From CAVSUZ01 sp963834715 (GTDB lineage: Bacteria > Pseudomonadota > Alphaproteobacteria > Acetobacterales > Acetobacteraceae), in the NCBI GenBank assembly GCA_963834715.1, contig CAWIDE010000002.1, positions 124,001-188,000 of the forward strand: 64,000 bases of DNA, in the 5' to 3' direction. Below, in pieces: positions 18,606 through 26,559 of this stretch. Each line of letters starts with the position of its first letter. Within the stretch, counting starts at the first letter, position 1. A program made the translations under genes and the position numbers. Under the pieces are notes generated by a model, which was not told where the DNA came from, did no database searches, and saw only the letters and a list, made by a program, of their open reading frames with translations.

Positions 18606-19622
18606 ATGCGCCACGCCACGATCCGTCAACTGCAGATCTTCGCCGCGGCAGCCGAAACCCTGTCCTTCGCACGGGTAGCTGAACGTCTGCGGGTCACCCC
18701 CGCAGCGGTGTCATTTCAAATCAAGCAGATCGAGAGCATGAGCGGCTTCGCGCTGTTCGAGCGCATCGGCAAGAAGGCTGCTCTAACCGAGGCCGGCAAC
18801 GCACTTCTGGTCTATGCGAAGTCTGTGCTGCAGGCGCTGCATGATGCCGACCAGGCGTTCATGGGGCTGCGCGGGCTCCGCGAAGGCCGCGTCACCATCG
18901 GTATGGTTTCGACTGCCAAATACCTGGTCCCGCACATGCTGGCGCAATTTCGCGCGCAGTATCCTGGCATCGCAATTCACCTCCAGGAAGGCAATCGCCG
19001 GCAGATCATTGCCGCGATTGTGAACGGCGAGATCGAGCTCGCGATCACCGGCAAGCCGCCGGAGGAGGCTCAGGCGGTTGCCGACCCGTTCGCGCCCCAT
19101 CCGTCGGTGATTATCGCCGCGCCGTCACACCCGTTGGCGAAGCATGACCGTCTGCCTGCGGCGGTGCTCGCGGGCGAACCGCTGATCGTGCGCGAAGAAG
19201 GATCGGGCACGCGCGCTCTGCTCGATCAGTTTCTGCGGAGCTCCGGCTATTCCGCGCGCACCGTGATGACAAGCGGCAGCAACGAAACCATTAAACAGGC
19301 GGTCATGGCGGGTATGGGGATAGCTCTGATCTCCCGTCACACCGTCGGGCTCGAGTTCGGTCTGGGTTTGCTGCGATCATTGCCAATCGAGGGTTTTCCG
19401 TTGATGCGGTCCTGGTTCGTGACCCACCGGCGCGGGATGCCAATGCTTCCGGTTCATACAAGGCTCCGTGGGTTTCTATTGGAGAATGGCGCGCGTATCA
19501 TCGATGACCTGGAGCAGAGCTATAGTGGCCTCCACCAGCAGACAGGGCGCCATTTGTCCGAGCCAGTCCATCAGCCCCGCACGCAGCGCGACGAACGACA
19601 GACGCCAATCACCCGACTCTAA
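18606..19622 (+). CDS. cbbR: CbbR-type LysR regulator of the Calvin-cycle operon
   Basis: A 338-residue LysR-family protein. The winged helix is RQLQIFAAAAETLSFARVAERL with recognition helix TPAAVSFQIKQIESMSG. The effector domain includes GMVSTAKYLVPHMLAQF, typical of CbbR, which senses metabolites such as PEP or RuBP. The C-terminus runs about 25 residues beyond the usual length, with an Arg/Gln/His-rich tail. It is divergent from the truncated rbcL, the standard cbbR arrangement. The regulator is intact although its target is broken, so it may be a relic or control another locus. Confidence 0.88.
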   Translation: MRHATIRQLQIFAAAAETLSFARVAERLRVTPAAVSFQIKQIESMSGFALFERIGKKAALTEAGNALLVYAKSVLQALHDADQAFMGLRGLREGRVTIGMVSTAKYLVPHMLAQFRAQYPGIAIHLQEGNRRQIIAAIVNGEIELAITGKPPEEAQAVADPFAPHPSVIIAAPSHPLAKHDRLPAAVLAGEPLIVREEGSGTRALLDQFLRSSGYSARTVMTSGSNETIKQAVMAGMGIALISRHTVGLEFGLGLLRSLPIEGFPLMRSWFVTHRRGMPMLPVHTRLRGFLLENGARIIDDLEQSYSGLHQQTGRHLSEPVHQPRTQRDERQTPITRL

Positions 19623-19796
19623 CACGTCAGCACTTTCGATGGAAACGCAACACTGTCCCGCGCCAGGCCGGAGGCAACCCGGTAACGTTGGCGCCCGCAA
19701 TCAGGATATCGCCCTCAAATACCTCCTCACCTCTGGCGATCGCCGCAGTGTGCTGGTCTTCCCGCACCCCGCTAATTAGGCCCCATCAAACAGGCC

Positions 19797-19942
19797 CGAA
19801 GTGACCCCTTCGTCCCGCCGAAAACCCCCGAAGTGACCCTTTCGACTGTCTCAAAACCTGCGAAGTGACCCTTTCGCTCAGCCTAAAATCCCTCAGGTGA
19901 CCTCTTCGCTCACCCCAAAGCTGCCCAAATGACCCTTATCCA
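19797..19942. repeat. Five-copy tandem repeat with exact 32-bp period
   Basis: The word GTGACC or a one-base variant (ATGACC in the last copy) starts at 19801, 19833, 19865, 19897 and 19929, exactly 32 bases apart. The best copies read CGAAGTGACCCTTTCG, whose ends CGAA/TTCG are self-complementary, followed by a variable 16-base part ending in AAAAC-like sequence. There is no open frame of note. It resembles the multiple terminal repeats of some IS21-family elements, or a binding-site array. No transposase remains beside it. Confidence 0.8.
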
Positions 19943-19986
19943 CGGGGTTCACGATCGGCTGCATCTTGCCCACACCTTCGGCACAA

Positions 19987-20613
19987 TCAGGCCTGTCCGG
20001 CCGCCAGCTCTTTGTCCTTCTCTCTGCCGCGGATAATCGCCGGGCGAGCATTCAGCCGATCGATATAGGCCCGCATCTCCGGGGTTTCCTGGACCACACC
20101 AAACCCCGTGGTCCAGGAAAAAGCACTGCCCCACAACACATCAGCGGCGGTAAACCGGTCCCCTAGCAGCCAGGGACCGGACCCAAGCCGGCCGAGAATG
20201 GCATTAATCACGCTATCATAGTCGCCATAGGGCGACATTGCCCGCTTTCCCGGGTCGCGCTGCGTCGCACGGTCCACCAAAGCGGGTTCGAAACAGGCCG
20301 CGTAGAACACCATCCAGCGGAGATACGGGCCGCGCAAGGGGTCTCCGATTGCCGGAGCAAGTCCCTTTTCGGGAAACAGGTCAGCAAGATAAAGGAATAT
20401 CGCCACCGTCTCGGTTATCACCGCGCCATTGTGCCGCAGAGCAGGCATTTTCCCCATGGGATTGACGGCCAGGTAGGCAGGCTGGCGGTTCTCCTCATTT
20501 TTCAGGCTCAGCAGATGGAGCTCGTAGGGAACGCCGAGCTCCTCCAGCAGCAGAAGCACCGCTGAGGAACGGCTGGGAGACGCGTGATAGAACGTCAGCC
20601 CAGTGTCAGCCAT
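19987..20613 (-). CDS. Glutathione S-transferase
   Basis: A 208-residue classical GST. The N-domain LTFYHASPSRSSAVLLLLEELGVPYELHLL carries the catalytic Ser region (SPSRSS). VNPMGKMPALRHNGAVITETVAIFLYLADL has the cis-Pro (MPAL) and the TET glutathione-contact motif. The C-domain ends with LGDRFTAADVLWGSAFSW, with the N-capping box. It is probably a soluble beta/theta-like detoxifying or dehydrating enzyme; substrate unknown. Its start lies immediately beside the pckA stop on the same strand, so they are likely cotranscribed. Confidence 0.9.
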   Translation of the reverse strand: MADTGLTFYHASPSRSSAVLLLLEELGVPYELHLLSLKNEENRQPAYLAVNPMGKMPALRHNGAVITETVAIFLYLADLFPEKGLAPAIGDPLRGPYLRWMVFYAACFEPALVDRATQRDPGKRAMSPYGDYDSVINAILGRLGSGPWLLGDRFTAADVLWGSAFSWTTGFGVVQETPEMRAYIDRLNARPAIIRGREKDKELAAGQA

Positions 20614-22206
20614 TTATGCTGCCTCCTTGATCGCCGCCGCGAGCACTTCATCCCGCACGGCGTCTTCGAACTGGCCGAAATTCTCCTGGAACCGGCGAAC
20701 AAGCTCCCGCGCCATGCGGTCATACGCGGCCTTGTCTGCCCACCCCTGCCTCGGATCCAGGACCTCGGACGGAACGCCGGGAACCGCCTCGGGGATTGCC
20801 AGCCCGAAGAACGGCTCCGTGCGGAACCGAGCCCGCGCCAGGCTGCCATCCAGAGCCGCGTTCACCAGAGCCCGCGTATGGCGGATGCTCATGCGGCGGC
20901 CAACCCCGTATTGCCCCCCCGTCCAGCCCGTATTGACCAGCCAGCAATCGGCCCCATGACGCTCGATAAGCCGTTCCAGCATCCTGCCATAGACTTCCGG
21001 ACGACGCGGCAGGAATGGCGCTCCGAAGCAGGTGCTGAACGTCGCCTGAGGTTCGCTCCCCAGCCCCTGCTCGGTCCCCGCGACACGGGCGGTATATCCG
21101 GACAAAAAATGATACATCGCTTGAGCAGGCGTCAGTTTGGCGATAGGCGGCATGACTCCGAAGGCATCCGCCGTCAGCATGACCACGTTGCACGGATGGC
21201 CGCCTTGGCCCGACAGCGCGACATTCGGGATGTAATCCACTGGATAGCAAGAGCGGGTGTTTTCCGTCAGCGACTTGTCGCTCAGGTCCAGCCGCCCTTG
21301 TTCGTCAGCCACCACATTCTCCAGCACCGTGCCGAAGCGGTGGGTGGCGGCCCAGATCTCCGGCTCGGCTTCCCGGGACAGGTTGATAACCTTGGCATAG
21401 CAGCCGCCTTCGAAGTTGAAGACGCCATGCTCGCCCCACCCATGTTCATCATCGCCGATCAGCTTTCGCCGGGGGTCGGAGGACAGAGTGGTCTTTCCCG
21501 TCCCGGATAACCCGAAGAAAAGCGCCACATCCCCACCCGGCCCGACATTCGCGCTGCAATGCATGGGCAGAACGCCACGTGCCGGGGCCAGCCAGTTCAT
21601 GACCGTGAAGATGGATTTCTTGATTTCGCCCCCGTACTCGGTACCGGCAATCACGATGCAGCGCTGCTCGAAAGAGAGCGCGATCACGGTTCCCGAGCGC
21701 ACGCCGTCAATGTCCGGATCGGCCTGAAACAGAGGGGCATGGAGGATGACATAATCCGGTTCGAACGCCGGCAATTCCGCCTCCGGCGGGCGGATGAACA
21801 CATTGCGCGCGAACAGGGCCTGCCAGGCACCGGTAGTAACGAGGCGGACACGCAGGCGATGCGCCGGGTCTGCGCCGGCGTAAAGGTCCTGGGTAAACAG
21901 CTCCTGGCCCTGCAGGTACGCCTGCACCCGTCCCTTCAGGACGGTGAAGCACTCAGGAGCGAGCGGTTGGTTCACCCGGCCCCACCAGACGTCATCCCGC
22001 ACCGAGGGCTCATCCACCACGAACTTGTCCCGCACCGCTCGCCCGGTGTGCGCGCCGGTGGCGACAATAAGGGCTCCGTCGGCCGAAAGCCGGCCCTCGT
22101 TACGGCACAAAGCGGCGGCGATCAGGGCGGGGGCGGAGAGATTGACGTGCACCCGAGCGGCCTGGACGCCGGTGCCAGCCAGCGACTTGGAGGTAGCGTC
22201 GGTCAA
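20614..22206 (-). CDS. pckA: Phosphoenolpyruvate carboxykinase (ATP)
   Basis: A 530-residue gluconeogenic enzyme converting oxaloacetate plus ATP to PEP, CO2 and ADP. The P-loop FGLSGTGKTTLSSDP, the metal/substrate motif IGDDEHGW with the following FNFEGGCYAK, and the adenine-binding ENTRSCYPVDYIPN region are all intact. The length is normal. It reads away from the SYLF gene across a 294-base region and probably leads a two-gene unit with the downstream GST. Confidence 0.96.
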   Translation of the reverse strand: MTDATSKSLAGTGVQAARVHVNLSAPALIAAALCRNEGRLSADGALIVATGAHTGRAVRDKFVVDEPSVRDDVWWGRVNQPLAPECFTVLKGRVQAYLQGQELFTQDLYAGADPAHRLRVRLVTTGAWQALFARNVFIRPPEAELPAFEPDYVILHAPLFQADPDIDGVRSGTVIALSFEQRCIVIAGTEYGGEIKKSIFTVMNWLAPARGVLPMHCSANVGPGGDVALFFGLSGTGKTTLSSDPRRKLIGDDEHGWGEHGVFNFEGGCYAKVINLSREAEPEIWAATHRFGTVLENVVADEQGRLDLSDKSLTENTRSCYPVDYIPNVALSGQGGHPCNVVMLTADAFGVMPPIAKLTPAQAMYHFLSGYTARVAGTEQGLGSEPQATFSTCFGAPFLPRRPEVYGRMLERLIERHGADCWLVNTGWTGGQYGVGRRMSIRHTRALVNAALDGSLARARFRTEPFFGLAIPEAVPGVPSEVLDPRQGWADKAAYDRMARELVRRFQENFGQFEDAVRDEVLAAAIKEAA

Positions 22207-22500
22207 GCGTCTCGCTCCTGGGTGATTGTTCTATGTCGAAACATACGCACTTTGGCATAAAACAAGCCAGGATCGAAATGCACAGGCTCGTGTTGTGCAG
22301 TGCAGCACGGCCCCTCCGCCCTGCGACGCGGATGTAGTTCTGTCTACCGTCTCGCTGATTCTCCGGATTAAAGCACCAGGCCCTGACGGCGAATTGACCA
22401 TCTCCCCAGTGAACGCTGGGATATCGATTGGTCTCGACACGGCGGAGAGAGCAGGGGCGGGGCGGCGATTGCGTCCGCGAGATCCCTGTGGAGGAGGGAA
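22207..22500. other. Divergent intergenic region between pckA and the SYLF gene
   Basis: About 294 bases with no convincing gene. It must contain promoters for both directions. A GGAGGAGGG ribosome site ends it, just before the SYLF ATG at 22501. No clear operator dyad was identified. Confidence 0.5.
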
Positions 22501-23181
22501 ATGTTGAAACGCTTTTTCATCATGGTCGGCTTGCTAGGTTTCGCCTTCGCGGCGTTGCCTGCGCCGCAGGCAAGGGCACAGTTTTCTACTCCGGACGTCA
22601 TGGCGCATGCGATCCAAACGGTGAACGACCTTAAGCGCGACCCTGCGTTCGGCAATGCGCGACAGTTGATCCAGCGGGCGCGCGGGGTGCTGATCGTGCC
22701 GCGGCTTTATAAGGCCGGGTTCTTCTTCGGCGGTTCGGGCGGCGAGGGGGTGCTTTTAATGCGTCGCGGTCCGCGTAGCTGGAGCGATCCGGCGTTCTTC
22801 TATATCGCCTCGGCCTCGTTCGGATTGCAGATCGGCGCACAGCAATCGGAAATGGTCCTGATCGCAATGACCCAGCGCGGGCTCAATGCGATACTGACGA
22901 ACGGGTTCAAGTTCGGCGCAAGCGCTGACATCGCCGTTGCCATGCTCGGCTCGAGTGCCGGCGGTGCGGTGAATACGGGCGGCGCCGATATCGTGGTGTG
23001 GGCCTCCACGGCCGGAGCATATGGCGGCTTGACCTTGGAGGGCTCGGTCATCAAGCCGTCGCCCGATCATGACAAGGGCTTGTACGGCCGCCCCGTCACG
23101 ACGCGAGAAATCCTGGCCGGCCGCGTCCGCGCACCCTCATCGGCGGTTCAACTCCGAAACGATTTGGCAACCGTGGGCTAG
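22501..23181 (+). CDS. Exported SYLF/Ysc84-domain lipid-binding protein
   Basis: A 226-residue protein with a clear Sec signal (MLKRFFIMVGLLGFAFAALP, cleavage near ARAQF). The SYLF domain is recognisable from ARQLIQRARGVLIVPRLYKAGFFFGGSGGEGVLL, SFGLQIGAQQSEMVLIAMTQ and SSAGGAVNTGGADIVVWASTAGAYGGLTLEG. Eukaryotic SYLF domains bind phosphoinositides; the periplasmic bacterial forms have no settled role. It starts right after a strong GGAGGAGGG ribosome site and may be well expressed. Confidence 0.88.
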   Translation: MLKRFFIMVGLLGFAFAALPAPQARAQFSTPDVMAHAIQTVNDLKRDPAFGNARQLIQRARGVLIVPRLYKAGFFFGGSGGEGVLLMRRGPRSWSDPAFFYIASASFGLQIGAQQSEMVLIAMTQRGLNAILTNGFKFGASADIAVAMLGSSAGGAVNTGGADIVVWASTAGAYGGLTLEGSVIKPSPDHDKGLYGRPVTTREILAGRVRAPSSAVQLRNDLATVG

Positions 23182-23471
23182 CTTCCAGCTCCCTGGGGTT
23201 GGGTTCGTCGGAGAAGACCTGGGCGATGGCGGTCTGCTTGTCCGCCTCGAAGGCACCGAACTGGCGGATTTGCCAGTGGGAGGCACGCTGCTGCCCGAGC
23301 AGGGCGGCTTGCTTGGAGAAGCTCCCGAGTTGGAGGATCTACCTGCGGGTACTCACCCGATCCGATTGGGGAAACTGGTGCCATTTGAGCGATGGAGCGG
23401 GTGGCGCTGAGCATCGCAAGGAAGGAGGCGCTGGTTGCCGCGAGCAGGGCGTTTCGCCGTTGCATGATCAT
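23178..23471 (-). pseudogene. DUF4142-like exported protein remnant, frameshifted
   Basis: ATG 23471 (or 23465) follows an AGGA ribosome site and opens a signal peptide, QRRNALLAATSASFLAMLSA, with cleavage near SIAQ. The frame slips near 23345. The alternative frame then reads ILQLGSFSKQAALLGQQRASH and QIRQFGAFEADKQTAIAQVF, the helical DUF4142 core. The second half of that domain (about 70 residues) is missing, since coding sequence runs into the end of the SYLF gene on the other strand. It is a decayed periplasmic protein of unknown function. Confidence 0.6.
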
Positions 23472-23640
23472 GTTCCTGTGGGTGCTGTCGGAGCAACGAG
23501 GAAGGCGGGCGGGGTTCCGCGCCGGGTGCCAAGTTGGAGCCCGAGGCAAACCCGCACAGCTACGACATGCCGTGGGCCGGCCCCTAAGGGTCCGGACTCA
23601 ACCAGGTTGCCAGGGAGCGAAGGTCCTGGTCAGTTCCCAT

Positions 23641-24117
23641 TCAGTATAAGGGCATGCGCGGCGACGCCTCGATGCCGGCGATCTGATCGAGGTTTGCGAT
23701 CAAGCGCGTGAGCAGCGCAACAAGCAGCCCTGTCTCCTCGTCCGTGAAGCCGCACAGCACCTCACGATTGCCCTGCAGCAAGACTGCGACCGCGTCCGGC
23801 AGGCGCGCTTCTGCGGCCTCCGTCAACATGATGCGGCTGCTACGTCCATCGGCCGGGTCGGGTGTCCGCCGGATCAGTCCGTCTCGCTCCATGCGGGCGA
23901 GCATCTGCGCCATCGGGGGCTGCTCGATCTTGGCGAAGCGGGCGAGATCACGTTGCGTGCTTGCTCGACCGTCCCGAAGCGCAACCAGCACCGGCAAGTG
24001 GCCGACACCGAAGCCCAGCGGCTTGAGACGCAACTCGCTCAGGCGGGCGAAGCCTCGCGCTGCAAGGCTGATCAGGTGCCCCGGCGTCGCGAGCACATCC
24101 GGTTCCATTTGCGTCAT
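23641..24117 (-). CDS. MarR-family transcriptional regulator
   Basis: A regulator of about 158 residues. The winged helix-turn-helix is evident: GHLPVLVALRDGRASTQRDLARFAKIEQPPMAQMLARMERDGLI followed by the wing RRTPDPADGRSSRIMLT, with the DxRxxxxxLT signature. Start at 24117 or 24108; the spacing from the AAGGGG ribosome site favours 24108. It is divergent from the NTF2-like gene, with a dyad between them. MarR proteins usually repress the divergent gene and release DNA on binding small aromatics. Confidence 0.87.
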   Translation of the reverse strand: MTQMEPDVLATPGHLISLAARGFARLSELRLKPLGFGVGHLPVLVALRDGRASTQRDLARFAKIEQPPMAQMLARMERDGLIRRTPDPADGRSSRIMLTEAAEARLPDAVAVLLQGNREVLCGFTDEETGLLVALLTRLIANLDQIAGIEASPRMPLY

Positions 24118-24146
24118 CCCCCTTGCGCTGCTCGACGCCCTGTTAC

Positions 24147-24162
24147 ATACGTGCATATGTAT
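24147..24162. promoter_or_regulatory. Candidate MarR operator
   Basis: An imperfect dyad ATACGTGC/ATATGTAT (5 of 8 mirrored positions, perfect outer ATAC/GTAT) lies midway between the divergent MarR and NTF2-like genes. Size, symmetry and position suit a MarR dimer site. It is a visual call only. Confidence 0.35.
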
Positions 24163-24214
24163 AGCGTTGCTGTCCTCTCGCGCAACGCGGACATCATGCC
24201 CAGGAGAGAACCCG

Positions 24215-24589
24215 ATGGACGGTGATATCGAACTCCTCAGGCGCATCTACGACCAGTTCAACGCGCGGGACATCGACGGCGTGCTGGCCGTGCTTGCCGA
24301 TGACGTCGCCTGGGCCAACGGCATGGATGGCGGCCACGTTCACGGTCGCGAGGCCGTGCGCGAGTACTGGACGCGCCAGTGGACCATGGTCAGTCCGCAC
24401 GTCGAGCCTGTGAGCTTCCGCAGGGCTGCGGACGGCGCGGTCATCGCAGAGGTTCGGCAGTCCGTCCGCGATCTCGAAGGCAAGCTGCTACAGGGCCAGA
24501 CGCACGGATTGAAGGACAAAACGGTTGGACACGTCTTCCGCGTTCACGATGGCAAGGTCACTCGCTTCGACATCCAGGAGGTCCCCTAA
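24215..24589 (+). CDS. SnoaL-like / NTF2-fold protein
   Basis: A 124-residue single-domain protein with a good AGGAGAG ribosome site. LLRRIYDQFNARDIDGVLAVLADDVAWANG is the classic SnoaL-like opening, followed by HGREAVREYWTRQW and the closing strand GHVFRVHDGKVTRFDIQE. Members bind or isomerise small hydrophobic molecules; no catalytic residue can be assigned here. It is probably controlled by the divergent MarR regulator. Confidence 0.85.
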   Translation: MDGDIELLRRIYDQFNARDIDGVLAVLADDVAWANGMDGGHVHGREAVREYWTRQWTMVSPHVEPVSFRRAADGAVIAEVRQSVRDLEGKLLQGQTHGLKDKTVGHVFRVHDGKVTRFDIQEVP

Positions 24590-24599
24590 GCAACTGGTT

Positions 24600-25040
24600 G
24601 GTTTAGCTAACACCAGAAGCCGATGACCGCGGCGAGCGCGACGGCTGAAGCGTAGTTGCGGGCGGAGCTTGCCGTAGCGCGTGGGGGTCCGGCGGAAGTC
24701 CTTGAGGCGGCAGAAGGTGGCCTCGATGCGCTAACGCTCGCGGTAGCGGCGCTTGTCGTGGTGGACCCGGCGCTTGCGAGCGCGGGTACCGGGGATGACG
24801 GGGGTGATGCCTTTCGTCCGCAGGTCGGTGCGCAGCCAGTCCGCATCGTAGCCCTTGTCGGCGATGAGGCGGCGGATGCGGCCAGGAGCTTCCGCCATTA
24901 GGTCGGGAGCGGTTGTTACATCGCTGGCGTTGCCGGGCGTCAACAGGAGAACGGCGGGACGGCTGAGCACTGTGCGTCGGGGAGCCAGAACACGTCCGCC
25001 GTCAATTTCTCCGTGCCGCCAGCGATGGCAACAAATCACG
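24600..25040 (-). pseudogene. IS5-family transposase remnant
   Basis: Minus-strand pieces match the C-terminal half of an IS5-group transposase: LLLTPGNASDVTTAPDLMAEAPG, IRRLIADKGYDADWLR, GITPVIPGTRARKR, then RIEATFCRLKDFRR with the catalytic Glu. A TAG stop sits where the family has Trp (YRERW), and the frame slips before NYASAVALAAVIGFWC. The N-terminal half and both element ends are missing. It is a dead fragment, 45 bases from the next gene's stop. Confidence 0.8.
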
Positions 25041-25084
25041 AAACCTTAGCGTCGGCAACGCCTTAATTCGGTTCAGGCTAGTCC

Positions 25085-26320
25085 TCAGGTCTTAACAAGC
25101 GCGCAGTGCTCAAGGCCAAGCGGCGGCGCCGCCTCTTCCGCCGGCGTCGTGGCCACGAGCCTGTAGAAATCCCAAGGCGCCTTGCTCTCCGCCGGCGTTT
25201 TCACCTGGAAGAGATACGCTGGGAACAAGTGCCGCCCGTCCTCGCGGATCGTCGTCTTCCCGAACACCTCGTCCTCGACAGGCATCTTTTTCATCGCCGC
25301 GACCGCTGCAGCGCCGCTTGCCTTCGCCGTCGGCGCTCCCATGCTCGTCACCGCCTTCAGGTAGTGCAGCACCGCCGAGTAGCAGCCGGCCTGGATCATG
25401 TTCGGGTAGAAGCCGTTTGGCATCCGCGGCACCACTCGCCGGGTGAAGGCGCGTGTCCGGTCGTTAAGGTCCCAGTAGAAGCTCTCCGTCAGCACGAGCC
25501 CCTGCGCCGTCTCGAGCCCAAGCCCGTGCACGTCGGTGACCACCATCAGGAGTGCCGCAAGACGCGTTCCGCCCGTCAGCACGCCAAACTCGTGCGCCTG
25601 CTTCACGCAGTTCTGCGTGTCCACGCCCGCATTGGCGAGGCCGATCACCTTGGCCTCCGTCGCCTTGGCGCGCACGAGGTAGGACGAGAAATCGGTGGTA
25701 GCGGGAAATGGATACGCGGAAGCACCGAGAATCTTACCCCCGCCTTCCTTCACGAAGCGCGTGGTGTCGTCCTGTAGCTGGTGCCCGAATACGTAGTCTG
25801 CCGTAATGAAATACCATGTATCGCCGCCCGCCTTCACCAGCGCCCCGCCGGTCGAGCGGCTGAGCATGTAAGTATCGTAGGTCCAGTGGAGCGTGTTCGG
25901 ACTGCACTGCTTGCCGGTAAGATCCGGCGTGGCCGGGCCCGACGCCAGAAAAACCTTGTTATTCTGCCGCACCACTGTGTTCACTGCGAGTGCTACCGAC
26001 GAGGTCGGTACATCGACGATCACGTCGACGCCGTCGCGGTCGATCCATTGCCTAGCGATCGAGGCACCGACATCCGGCTTGTTCTGGTGATCGGCTGAGA
26101 CAACCTCAACTGCAAATCCGTGCGCGCCAGCATTGAATTCCGCGACCGCCTGCTCGGTGCAAGCGAGCGAGCCTTTGCCGGTATTCGCACTGTAGGTCCC
26201 GGACATGTCCGTGAGCACCCCAAGTTTAATCGTGGGCGTGCCCGCTGCTCCCGCGCGCCTAAGCGGCAGAGCCGAGGCCAGGGCTGCAGACCCAATCAGG
26301 GTGCGGCGTGAGATCGGCAT
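25085..26320 (-). CDS. Periplasmic Liv-type ABC substrate-binding protein (orphan)
   Basis: A 411-residue type I binding protein. The N-terminus MPISRRTLIGSAALASAL looks like a Tat signal. KLGVLTDMSGTYSANTGKGS forms the first ligand loop, followed by DVPTSSVALAVNTVV and YVFGHQLQDDTTRFV. It lacks neighbouring permease or ATPase genes, like the protein at 9909. The ligand is unknown; relatives bind amino acids, amides or aromatic acids. Confidence 0.87.
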   Translation of the reverse strand: MPISRRTLIGSAALASALPLRRAGAAGTPTIKLGVLTDMSGTYSANTGKGSLACTEQAVAEFNAGAHGFAVEVVSADHQNKPDVGASIARQWIDRDGVDVIVDVPTSSVALAVNTVVRQNNKVFLASGPATPDLTGKQCSPNTLHWTYDTYMLSRSTGGALVKAGGDTWYFITADYVFGHQLQDDTTRFVKEGGGKILGASAYPFPATTDFSSYLVRAKATEAKVIGLANAGVDTQNCVKQAHEFGVLTGGTRLAALLMVVTDVHGLGLETAQGLVLTESFYWDLNDRTRAFTRRVVPRMPNGFYPNMIQAGCYSAVLHYLKAVTSMGAPTAKASGAAAVAAMKKMPVEDEVFGKTTIREDGRHLFPAYLFQVKTPAESKAPWDFYRLVATTPAEEAAPPLGLEHCALVKT

Positions 26321-26559
26321 GAGTTCCCCTGTCCCCTAGCCTCGTTTGCTGCTTTTTTCGGATCGCCGAGTGGGGCTGGCCACGCCCGCTGGCAGGTTTC
26401 CATCGGGCACACGCATGGTATCAAGGTGCGCGGTCTCCGCAAACGCCCCGGAGCGGCGCGAGGTGAGGCGGCAAAACCGGTCTTGCGCCCCGGTCAGCCG
26501 CCTGAGCTGGCAACGGTTCGGTCCGGTACTGCCGCCGTCGGCTCCTCCTCGGCAATGAG

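Noticed and set aside
19797..19942. CRISPR array
   Set aside because: The conserved part is only about 16 bases, spacers would be 16 bases, copies degrade steadily and no cas gene is present.
23199..23711. 170-codon plus-strand open frame after the SYLF gene
   Set aside because: It is the shadow of the DUF4142-like remnant, whose minus-strand signal peptide and helices are recognisable.
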